Shown one piece after another: positions 1 to 5,188 of a stretch of 8,085 bases of DNA (positions are counted from its first letter, which is position 1; each line of letters begins with the position of its first letter). The notes beneath the pieces were generated by a model. The model was not told the DNA's origin. It saw only the letters and a program-made list of their open reading frames with translations, and did no database searches. The position numbers and the translations under genes are program-made. This stretch comes from Tannerella sp. oral taxon 808 (GTDB lineage: Bacteria > Bacteroidota > Bacteroidia > Bacteroidales > Tannerellaceae): the NCBI GenBank assembly GCA_002890585.1, contig MIQB01000089.1, positions 1-8,085 of the forward strand. Direction: 5' to 3'.

Positions 1-155
1 ACCCTGCTGGGGACAGGGCGGGAGGAGGTTTGCAGGGCGGGGAGGGTCGTGCCGCGTCGCTTCCCCGGGGTGCCGCTCCGCCCGGGAGGCGTCGCTCTGC
101 CCCGGGCTGATGATGAATTGCCCCTTCGGGGCGCACTTGGTACACCGAAAATTGA
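1..155. other. G+C-rich non-coding stretch with short palindromes
   Basis: I see no credible gene in this stretch on either strand. It contains several CCCGGG-centred words (CCCCGGGG at 63-70, CCCGGG at 81-86 and 101-106) and two degenerate copies of a GCGTCGCT...CCCCGGG word (near 54-70 and 90-106). There is also a compact hairpin, GCCCC-TTC-GGGGC, at 120-132. It lies just downstream of the minus-strand gene ending at 156. The hairpin is not followed by a T-run on the minus strand, so it is at best a weak terminator. The repeated words suggest a dispersed intergenic repeat, which cannot be shown from one copy. Confidence 0.45.
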
Positions 156-389
156 CTATAACCAAGCATTCATCTCCTCCACATTCTCAAAATGCAGTGT
201 TTTCCCTTTGCGATAATCCTCCTCTGCTCGATCTATTTCAGCCTGCAATTCAGGAGAGATGGTTTGTTCCGCTTTATCGGCAGGGGGCGGTGCACTTAAA
301 GACGTAAGGTGCTTCCTTGATAAAAGCCCCCCCTTGTGCGAGGAAGGGCGTCTTGCCTGTTTGTTTGATATGGATTTTAATACTGCCAT
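156..389 (-). CDS. Small antitoxin-like protein, 77 aa, apparently orphan
   Basis: A 77-residue hypothetical protein. The N-terminal 40 residues are basic and low in complexity (MAVLKSISNKQARRPSSHKG, then Ser/Pro/Ala-rich). The C-terminal part is charged and helical (ISPELQAEIDRAEEDYRKGK, ending EEMNAWL). This resembles the tail of short Bacteroidetes antitoxins or addiction-module helpers that wrap around a RelE/ParE-type toxin; that is family resemblance by eye, not proof. The frame is open up to 656, but I chose the ATG at 387-389. A TACCTTTG promoter box (421-428) lies just upstream of it and a purine-rich AGAAGGAAGAAAGA stretch sits immediately before it, so longer versions would begin upstream of the transcript. 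No toxin gene follows on the minus strand down to base 1, and none precedes it. It could instead be a small unrelated regulator. Confidence 0.6.
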   Translation of the reverse strand: MAVLKSISNKQARRPSSHKGGLLSRKHLTSLSAPPPADKAEQTISPELQAEIDRAEEDYRKGKTLHFENVEEMNAWL

Positions 390-420
390 GATTCTTTCTT
401 CCTTCTGATTATTCTGAGGA

Positions 421-428
421 CAAAGGTA
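421..428 (-). promoter_or_regulatory. Bacteroidetes -7 box (TACCTTTG) of the antitoxin-like gene
   Basis: Read on the minus strand, TACCTTTG matches the Bacteroidetes primary sigma factor -7 consensus TAnnTTTG exactly. A CTTTCG word about 18 nt upstream could serve as a poor -33 element. The predicted transcript would start near 414 and leave a leader of about 25 nt before the ATG at 389. This site decides the start codon of the small minus-strand gene. Confidence 0.5.
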
Positions 429-500
429 TTTCATCAACATGCAACCGAAAGCCAACGGCGGCGCAACCACAAAACGCGCAACCCGTGTTTGGGGGTATTT

Positions 501-508
501 TACATTTG
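501..508 (+). promoter_or_regulatory. Candidate -7 box (TACATTTG) for the LRR surface-protein gene
   Basis: TACATTTG matches the Bacteroidetes -7 consensus and is identical, with flanking TT and GC, to the box in front of rpmH (4223-4230). No TTTG is found at the right distance upstream; the TTTG at 488-491 is only 9 nt away. The -33 element is therefore weak or replaced by an activator. Transcription from here would give a leader of about 130 nt before the ATG at 649. The box faces away from the minus-strand promoter at 421-428. Confidence 0.4.
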
Positions 509-551
509 CCGGCGGAAAGGAAGCGGAGGTACGCCCCCCTTTTCCACACTC

Positions 552-565
552 CCCGGCCGGCCGGG
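552..565. repeat. Perfect 14-bp palindrome in the leader of the LRR gene
   Basis: CCCGGCCGGCCGGG is its own reverse complement. It lies between the candidate promoter (501-508) and the start codon (649), so it would be in the transcribed leader. It could be a dimeric repressor site, or simply a product of high G+C content. There is no T-run next to it on the plus strand, so it is not an intrinsic terminator. Confidence 0.4.
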
Positions 566-648
566 TGTATGCTCGACTCCTTCTGTTTATTGAACCGCGA
601 GCTGCATCGCCTATAACGATCACGACTATTATTCTAAATAAATGACCT

Positions 649-3576
649 ATGAACACAAAAAAGAATTACTCCAAACCGCTCCTCGCCTTGCTGCTCCTCG
701 TGGCAGGGCTTGCAGGAGCCATGCGGCCGCAGCGCGTGGCCGCGCAAAGCCAACCCATCCCGGGTTCATCCCTTAGCTGGGAGTACATCTCCGCCACCCG
801 CACCCTCACCATCACCGGAACGGGCGACATGCCGGACTTTGCCTACGCAGACGCACAACCTTGGAAGGATGTCCGGAACGAGATCGAGAAAGTAAAGATC
901 GAGGCCGGCGTGACGAGCGTCGGAGATAATGCCTTTCACGCTTGCGAGAAGCTGACAAACATCACGCTGCCCGCCGGCCTCGAAAGGCTCGGAGATGGCG
1001 CCTTTGGGGAATGCGGGGCGCTGGCCAGCATCACGCTGCCCGAGGGGCTCCAAACGATCGAACGGAACGCCTTTGGGGAATGCCTTGCGCTGACGCACGT
1101 CACGATCCCTAAGAGCGTAACCACGATCGGAGATGGCGCCTTTACTAATTGCTGGAAGCTGGCAAGCGTCACGCTGCCCGCTGACGCGCAGCTCGGCACG
1201 ATCGGAGAGAACGCCTTTTATGGGTGCGAGAAGCTCGCCAGCCTCACGATCCCGAAGAGTGTGAACACGATCGGAGAGCTGGCCTTTGCCTACTGCGCGG
1301 CGCTGAAGGACGTGACCGTAGCTTGGACAGACGCGGCCTCCATCCCCGTCATCCAGTCGAGTGCCTTTGATTATCTCAATCTGGGGTATATCAAGCTGCA
1401 TGTGCCCGGCGGCACAAAGACGACTTACCTAACGAAGGAGGTGTGGAAACAATTCTCCATCGTGGAGCAGCCGTGGGGCGACCTCAGCACCGGCCTGCAC
1501 TGGGAGTACGACGACGCCACACGCACCCTCACCATCTCCAATCCCAACCCCGGGACGCCCAAGTCGATGCCGGACTTTGCCGACTTTGACGATCAGCCCT
1601 GGAAGGATGTCCGGGAGAAAATCAAAACCGTAGTGATCGAAGCCGGCGTGACCAGCATCGGAAAGAGGGCCTTCGCCAGTTGCGCGGCGCTGAAGAGCGT
1701 CACCCTGCCCGACGGCCTTCAAACGATCGGACAGAACGCCTTCCTGGATTGCGCGGCGCTCGCCAGCATCTCCATCCCGAACAGCGTCACCACGATCGGG
1801 AATGAGGCCTTCTCAAGATGCACGGCGCTGAAGGACGTGACCGTATTCTGGGATACGCCGCTCCAAATCTCTGCGGAGGTCTTTAATCACCTCACCTTAG
1901 AGAAGATTCGCCTGCATGTGCCCGAAGGCAAGATCGGGGCTTACCTCACGGCGAACGGCTGGGAATACTTTATCGTGATGTCAGATCGTGGCGACCTTGC
2001 TGGCGGACTGAAGTGGCAGATGGACGCCACCTATACCCTCACCATCATCAATCCCACCCCCGGATCGCCCCAGCCGATGCCGGACTTCGCTAACCCGGAC
2101 GAGCAGCCTTGGAAGTCTTTCCGTAGCGAGATCCAAGCCGTAACGATCGAAGACGGCGTAAGCTCCGTCGGGAAGGACGCCTTTGTCAGTTGCAATAAGA
2201 TGACTCACGTCACGCTGCCGAAGAGTGTTACCACGATCCGTGAGGGAGCCTTTGCCGGTTGCAATAAGATGACTCACGTCACGCTGCCCGCTGACGCTAA
2301 GCTCGACACGATCGGAAAGGATGCCTTTATCCGTTGCACGGCGCTGACAAGCATCTCGCTGCCCAAGAGCACGACCACGATCGAGAGGAGCGCCTTTAGC
2401 GGTTGCGAAGCGCTGACAAGCGTCACGCTGCCCGCCGACGGTAAGCTCCAAACGATCGGAGTGAACGCCTTTGGTGGTTGCGTGAAGCTGAAGCGCATCA
2501 CGATCCCCAACAGCGTCACCACGATCGAGGGAGACGCCTTTAGCAGTTGCAAGGGGCTGACAAGCGTCACGCTGCCCGATAACGCTCAGTTCACCAAGAT
2601 CGAATCGGACGCCTTTCAGGATTGCAAGGCGCTGGAGCGCATCACCATCCCGAACCACGTCGACAAGATCAAAACAGATGCCTTTAACGGTTGCACGGCG
2701 CTGGCCAGCGTCACCCTCCCGAAGAGCGTCACCGAGATTGAAGTGAGCGCCTTTCAGGATTGCAAGGCGCTAAAGGACATGACCGTCGCCTGGACAGACA
2801 CGGCCTCGATCCCCAAGATCACGCTGTATGTCTTCCAATACACCCCGCCGGCGACTGTGAAGCTGAGAGACATCCGCCTGCACGTGCCCCACGGCACGGT
2901 GGCGGCCTACCAATCGAAGGACGTCTGGAAAGAGTTCACGATCGTAGAGCAGCCCCTCCCCCCGACGCCGACGCCTACACCTACCCCGACGCCTACCCCG
3001 ACGCCTACCCCGACGCCTACGCCGAAACCTTTACCCGAAAAGAAAATCTCGAGCATCACGCTGAACAGCTCCTCAAGGGTAATCAACGGCGAAGCGTCGT
3101 TCCGCATCACAGCCACGATCAATCCGGGCGATGCGACCGACAAGTTCCTCTCCTGGCGTAGCAGCGATGAGAAGGTGGCCACGGTGAAGGTGATCCCGAC
3201 GGCTGAGAAGCGGAGCGGCTCGTCGCTGCGTGCATACGCCCATCCGACCGTAGAGACAGCCGAGGTGACGATCGTAGGTAAAGGCCAGGCGGAGATCATT
3301 GTCAAGGCCTTGGACGGAAGCGGTGTGCAGGCCGTTTGCAGTGTAGATGTTCGCTCCACCGTGGGCAACGCCCTGCTGCCCGCGGCGCGCATCTACGCCG
3401 CCGGAGGCCGGGTATACCTCACCCTGCCGCAGGCCACGTCGGTACGTATCTATACGGCCAGCGGCACGCTCCAGCGCACGATGCATGCCCCCGCGGGCAC
3501 ATCGTCCGTGGCGCTGCCTGAGGGCGTGTATGTGGTGAAAGCCGGTGCACGCACGGAGAAGGTCTTCGTGAACTAA
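649..3576 (+). CDS. BspA-like leucine-rich-repeat surface protein with T9SS-type tail
   Basis: A secreted or surface-attached adhesin-type protein of 975 aa. Residues 1-32 form a signal peptide: basic MNTKK, a Leu-rich core, and probable cleavage after VAA. About residues 41-769 comprise three homologous modules (about 41-273, 280-444, 445-769). Each opens with a cap of the form (L)xWxxxxxxTLTI...MPDF...QPWK, continues with BspA-type 23-residue LRR_5 repeats (LxxVTLPxSVTTIGxxAFxxC), and closes with a cap (I)(R/K)LHVPxG...Y...W..F.IV. I count about 7, 4 and 10 repeats. Residues 773-792 are ten Thr-Pro pairs; about 798-903 is a Big_2-like Ig domain; 904-975 resembles a T9SS C-terminal signal (VRIYTASG, EGVYVV, ending KVFVN). 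BspA proteins of oral Bacteroidetes bind host proteins or other bacteria; the ligand here is unknown. The ATG at 649 precedes the signal peptide directly. Highly similar repeats make unequal recombination plausible. Confidence 0.9.
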   Translation: MNTKKNYSKPLLALLLLVAGLAGAMRPQRVAAQSQPIPGSSLSWEYISATRTLTITGTGDMPDFAYADAQPWKDVRNEIEKVKIEAGVTSVGDNAFHACEKLTNITLPAGLERLGDGAFGECGALASITLPEGLQTIERNAFGECLALTHVTIPKSVTTIGDGAFTNCWKLASVTLPADAQLGTIGENAFYGCEKLASLTIPKSVNTIGELAFAYCAALKDVTVAWTDAASIPVIQSSAFDYLNLGYIKLHVPGGTKTTYLTKEVWKQFSIVEQPWGDLSTGLHWEYDDATRTLTISNPNPGTPKSMPDFADFDDQPWKDVREKIKTVVIEAGVTSIGKRAFASCAALKSVTLPDGLQTIGQNAFLDCAALASISIPNSVTTIGNEAFSRCTALKDVTVFWDTPLQISAEVFNHLTLEKIRLHVPEGKIGAYLTANGWEYFIVMSDRGDLAGGLKWQMDATYTLTIINPTPGSPQPMPDFANPDEQPWKSFRSEIQAVTIEDGVSSVGKDAFVSCNKMTHVTLPKSVTTIREGAFAGCNKMTHVTLPADAKLDTIGKDAFIRCTALTSISLPKSTTTIERSAFSGCEALTSVTLPADGKLQTIGVNAFGGCVKLKRITIPNSVTTIEGDAFSSCKGLTSVTLPDNAQFTKIESDAFQDCKALERITIPNHVDKIKTDAFNGCTALASVTLPKSVTEIEVSAFQDCKALKDMTVAWTDTASIPKITLYVFQYTPPATVKLRDIRLHVPHGTVAAYQSKDVWKEFTIVEQPLPPTPTPTPTPTPTPTPTPTPTPKPLPEKKISSITLNSSSRVINGEASFRITATINPGDATDKFLSWRSSDEKVATVKVIPTAEKRSGSSLRAYAHPTVETAEVTIVGKGQAEIIVKALDGSGVQAVCSVDVRSTVGNALLPAARIYAAGGRVYLTLPQATSVRIYTASGTLQRTMHAPAGTSSVALPEGVYVVKAGARTEKVFVN
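2189..2288 (+). repeat. Recent in-frame LRR duplication inside the surface-protein gene
   Basis: A 31-nt stretch at 2189-2219 recurs exactly at 2258-2288, 69 nt (23 codons, one LRR) away. Both copies encode the same CNKMTHVTLP segment. A second exact repeat of about 24 nt (starting near 2610 and 2748) is offset by 138 nt, which is two LRRs. The exact nucleotide identity points to recent duplication or gene conversion of single repeats rather than selection on protein alone. Confidence 0.7.
2966..3024 (+). repeat. Short tandem repeat (12-bp unit) encoding the Thr-Pro linker
   Basis: The linker between the LRR modules and the Ig domain is built from a 12-bp unit (ACGCCTACCCCG) repeated with minor variation, encoding Thr-Pro-Thr-Pro. 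Because the unit is a multiple of three, slippage would change linker length without breaking the frame. Proline-rich linkers like this usually keep the binding domain extended away from the cell surface. Confidence 0.75.
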
Positions 3577-3633
3577 AAACGAACAACTAAAAAGGCGGGC
3601 GGACACATAAGTCCGCCCCTAAAACGAACAACT
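3576..3633 (+). repeat. 13-nt direct repeats flanking an 8-bp hairpin after the LRR gene
   Basis: AAAACGAACAACT occurs at 3576-3588 and again at 3621-3633. Between them is a perfect hairpin, GGGCGGAC (3597-3604) / GTCCGCCC (3611-3618), with the loop ACATAA. On the minus strand the hairpin is followed by TTTTT, so it could terminate leftward transcription; on the plus strand it lacks a T-run. The layout of direct repeat, palindrome, direct repeat resembles a tiny inserted palindromic element, or a local duplication. Confidence 0.6.
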
Positions 3634-3640
3634 GAATTTG

Positions 3641-3686
3641 GCCGGGTGCTTGTGGGGGATTCTCCCGCGGGTACCCGGCTTCTTTT
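3641..3686 (+). terminator. Probable intrinsic terminator of the LRR surface-protein gene
   Basis: GCCGGGT (3641-3647) pairs with ACCCGGC (3673-3679). The stem can extend inward by G-U and C-G pairs and contains an inner GGGA/TCCC stem. It is followed at once by TTCTTTT (3680-3686) and an A/T-rich run. It lies about 65 bp after the stop codon in the right orientation. This is the best intrinsic terminator shape in the window. Confidence 0.6.
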
Positions 3687-3746
3687 ATACATATATACAT
3701 ACCCGGGTGCGACCCGAGGGGGGGTGTTTTACTCCTCCTCGGCTTC

Positions 3747-4091
3747 TTCCAGAAGTGGTGCGGATACGTTCGGAAGTGGTCACCGATACGTTCGGAACGT
3801 GGTGTGAATACGTTCGGAAGTGGTCACCGATACGTTCGGAACGTAGTCAGGGTACGTTCGGAACGTAGTGTGGATACGTTCCGAAGTGGTCATCGATACG
3901 TTCGGAAGTGGTCATCGACAGGTTCGGAACGTATCGAGGGGGGCTTCAGGACGTATCAACGACTATTTCGGAATAGGGTGCGGATAGGTTCAGGACGTAT
4001 TTCCCCCCCACTTCGGAACGTATCAATGGGGGCTTCAGAACGTGGTGCGGATAGGTTCGGAACGTGGTCAGGGTACGTTCGGGACGTACCG
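3747..4091. repeat. Diverged 22-bp tandem array, about 15.6 units
   Basis: Sixteen successive units begin with TTCGG, TTCAG or TTCC and are phased exactly 22 bp apart from 3747 to 3988. One 23-bp unit (3989-4011) follows, then 22-bp phasing resumes to the partial last unit at 4078-4091. The conserved core is TTCGGAA(C)GT; the second half usually ends ATACG or ATAGG. There is higher-order order: GAAGTGGTCA-type units (2, 4, 7, 8) are mixed with GAACGT-type units (3, 5, 6), and units 9-14 alternate TTCGG and TTCAG starts, a 44-bp pattern. There are no spacers, so it is not CRISPR. Two short frames run through it (to 3868, and 3804-4109), but a 22-bp period is not a multiple of three and neither looks like a real protein. 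Function unknown. Confidence 0.8.
4072..4090. repeat. Hairpin formed by the last array unit
   Basis: GGTACGTTCGGGACGTACC forms a perfect 7-bp stem (GGTACGT/ACGTACC), extendable by a T-G pair. It marks the right end of the 22-bp array, and only 5 nt separate it from the next, stronger palindrome. Confidence 0.55.
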
Positions 4092-4095
4092 GTTT

Positions 4096-4123
4096 GTAGG
4101 GGCGAATGATTATTCGCCCCTAC
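4096..4123. repeat. REP-like palindrome, 12-bp stem
   Basis: GTAGGGGCGAAT (4096-4107) and ATTCGCCCCTAC (4112-4123) are exact reverse complements with a four-base loop, GATT. Short palindromes of this GGGGCGAAT type are dispersed in intergenic regions of many bacteria, including Bacteroidetes, and are thought to be non-autonomous or transcription-attenuating elements. There is no T-run, so terminator function is doubtful. Confidence 0.7.
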
Positions 4124-4137
4124 GAGGTGCCGTCATT

Positions 4138-4200
4138 CGTCGGCGACGTTTTGTGGGGCGAATGGCCCCGCCCCCCTCGCTGGCCCGCTGCTGGAGCGGG
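4138..4200. repeat. Cluster of three further short hairpins before rpmH
   Basis: Three dyads follow one another: CGTCG-G-CGACG (4138-4148), GGGGC-GAATG-GCCCC (4155-4169), and CCCGCT-GCTGG-AGCGGG (4184-4200). The middle one repeats the GGGGCGAAT word of the palindrome at 4096-4107, so it may be a decayed relative. The last ends directly at the -33 element of rpmH. They could insulate rpmH from transcription arriving from the left. Confidence 0.45.
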
Positions 4201-4230
4201 TTGCTCAATTGAGAATCGAATTTACATTTG
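4201..4230 (+). promoter_or_regulatory. rpmH promoter with a palindrome in the spacer
   Basis: A TTG (-33 element, 4201-4203) is separated by exactly 19 nt from TACATTTG (4223-4230), a full match to the Bacteroidetes -7 consensus TAnnTTTG. The predicted start near 4236 gives a leader of about 30 nt before the ATG at 4267. The spacer contains a perfect 10-bp palindrome, CTCAATTGAG (4204-4213), placed where a repressor could block the polymerase. Confidence 0.7.
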
Positions 4231-4266
4231 CGCCCCTGTAATCCTAACAATAACAGATAGATTAAA

Positions 4267-4422
4267 ATGAAAAGAACATTCCAACCCTCCAACCGAAAGA
4301 GAAAGAATAAGCATGGATTCCGCCTGAGAATGTCTACCGCCAACGGACGCCGTGTGCTGGCCGCACGCCGCGCAAAGGGACGAAAGAAATTGTCCGTATC
4401 CGACGAATATCCGAAGGCTTAA
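4267..4422 (+). CDS. rpmH: 50S ribosomal protein L34
   Basis: A 51-residue, strongly basic protein that starts MKRTFQPSNRKRKNKHGFR and continues RMSTANGRRVLAARRAKGRK. This is the standard L34 signature (KRTFQPSxRKRxxxHGFRxRMxTxxGRxVLxxRRxKGRxxL). L34 is a small protein of the large ribosomal subunit that packs against 23S rRNA. It is slightly longer than the usual 44-46 residues because of a short C-terminal extension (SVSDEYPKA), as seen in Bacteroidetes. It has its own promoter (4201-4230). The classical partner rnpA does not follow; instead the PASTA/rluD/ddl block does. Confidence 0.97.
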   Translation: MKRTFQPSNRKRKNKHGFRLRMSTANGRRVLAARRAKGRKKLSVSDEYPKA

Positions 4423-4472
4423 CACAGGGGGAAAAAAGGAGCCAAACAAAGCATACAGCTTGGCAAAAAAGG

Positions 4473-4508
4473 GAAAGTAAAAGTTTGCACGAAAGGACTT
4501 TTACTTTC
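4473..4508. terminator. Perfect 12-bp inverted repeat between rpmH and the PASTA gene
   Basis: GAAAGTAAAAGT (4473-4484) and ACTTTTACTTTC (4497-4508) are exact reverse complements around a 12-nt loop; G-U pairs can extend the stem on both sides. A U-rich TTCGTTTT stretch follows (4509-4516). The stem is A/T-rich for an intrinsic terminator, but its position, about 50 bp after rpmH, fits termination or attenuation. It could also be an operator for the downstream operon, whose first gene starts 20 nt later. I found no clear TAnnTTTG box for that gene. Confidence 0.5.
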
Positions 4509-4528
4509 TTCGTTTTAAGCGCAGCCTT

Positions 4529-5188
4529 ATGGAAAAGAAAAAAGACATCGATGACTTACGGGAGTGGTTCATGCGCCTGCCTGTGGTGGTACACATCTTC
4601 CTTGCCGCAGTCGCACTCTGGCTCCTTTCGCTCATAGCGCTTGGGGCCCTCGACTCCTACACCCGCCACGGCCAAGCCATCATCGTGCCCAACGTGAAAG
4701 GCAAAACCCCCGAAGAAGCACACCACGAAATCCGAAAAAAAGGACTGCGCTACACCGTGATCGACTCCATATATTCCAAAAACGTAGCCCCGGGAGCCAT
4801 CGTAGAAGTCATCCCCGCCATCGGATCAAAAGTCAAGAAAGACCGCATCCTCTACCTCACCATCAACGCCCGCACAGCACAAATGGCCGTAGTGCCCGAC
4901 GTGAAAGACCTCTCCATGCGCCAAGCCTACGCCCTGCTCCAATCACACGGCTTCACCTCCATCGATGTGCTCTACGTCAGCGGCAGCTACCGCGACCTGG
5001 CCCTCGGCGTACAAGTGCGCGGCAAAGTGATTAAGCCCGGCGAACGCGTACCCATCGCAGCCAAAATCGTGCTCCGAGTGAGCGACGGCGGCGAAGGCGG
5101 AACCGACTCCACCTTCTGGTCGCCACGGCCAGAACGAGAATGGACACCAGTTGACGACGACGAGTCGGACGACGACGACGAGGAATGA
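4529..5188 (+). CDS. Single-pass membrane protein with two PASTA domains
   Basis: A 219-residue envelope protein. A short cytoplasmic N-terminus (MEKKKDIDDLREW) is followed by one membrane helix (about 18-41). Two PASTA-like repeats then lie outside the membrane: about 51-113 (VPNVKGKTPEEAHHEIRKKG, ending in YLTIN) and about 120-185 (VVPDVKDLSMRQAYALLQSH, ending in VLRVSDGG). The C-terminus is extremely acidic (208-219, nearly all Asp/Glu). PASTA domains in Ser/Thr kinases and penicillin-binding proteins bind peptidoglycan fragments or beta-lactams, but here no kinase or transpeptidase domain is attached, as is usual for this Bacteroidetes protein. A role in sensing or holding cell-wall precursors is inferred from the domain and from ddl two genes downstream. 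The stop codon overlaps the rluD start (ATGA), implying translational coupling. Confidence 0.88.
   Translation: MEKKKDIDDLREWFMRLPVVVHIFLAAVALWLLSLIALGALDSYTRHGQAIIVPNVKGKTPEEAHHEIRKKGLRYTVIDSIYSKNVAPGAIVEVIPAIGSKVKKDRILYLTINARTAQMAVVPDVKDLSMRQAYALLQSHGFTSIDVLYVSGSYRDLALGVQVRGKVIKPGERVPIAAKIVLRVSDGGEGGTDSTFWSPRPEREWTPVDDDESDDDDEE

Noticed and set aside
390..656. N-terminal extension of the minus-strand small gene up to 656
   Set aside because: It runs through the TACCTTTG promoter and the divergent leader, has low-complexity composition and no family-like features; the ATG at 389 has better upstream signals.
766..1401. Long open frame (211 aa) on the minus strand opposite the LRR region
   Set aside because: It is a shadow of the 69-bp repeats: the peptide shows the same periodicity and has no start signal or family likeness.
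1981..2658. Long open frame (225 aa) on the minus strand opposite the third LRR module
   Set aside because: Same cause: repeats lacking antisense stops in one frame remain open over long distances.
3747..4091. CRISPR array
   Set aside because: Units are contiguous and only 22 bp long, and the variable part is itself repeated between units; there are no unique spacers of normal length and no cas genes.
3638..4109. Two overlapping short frames through the 22-bp array
   Set aside because: The peptides are direct translations of the array, rich in Arg/Ser/Gly/Val, with no plausible start signals; frames change with the 22-bp period.
4110..4449. Minus-strand frames of 75-77 aa overlapping rpmH
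   Set aside because: They lie opposite rpmH and its promoter hairpins and show no protein-like features.
4473..4520. Promoter for the PASTA gene using TTTG at 4484-4487 as -33
   Set aside because: No TAnnTTTG-like -7 box lies about 19 nt downstream, so the TTTG alone is not enough.
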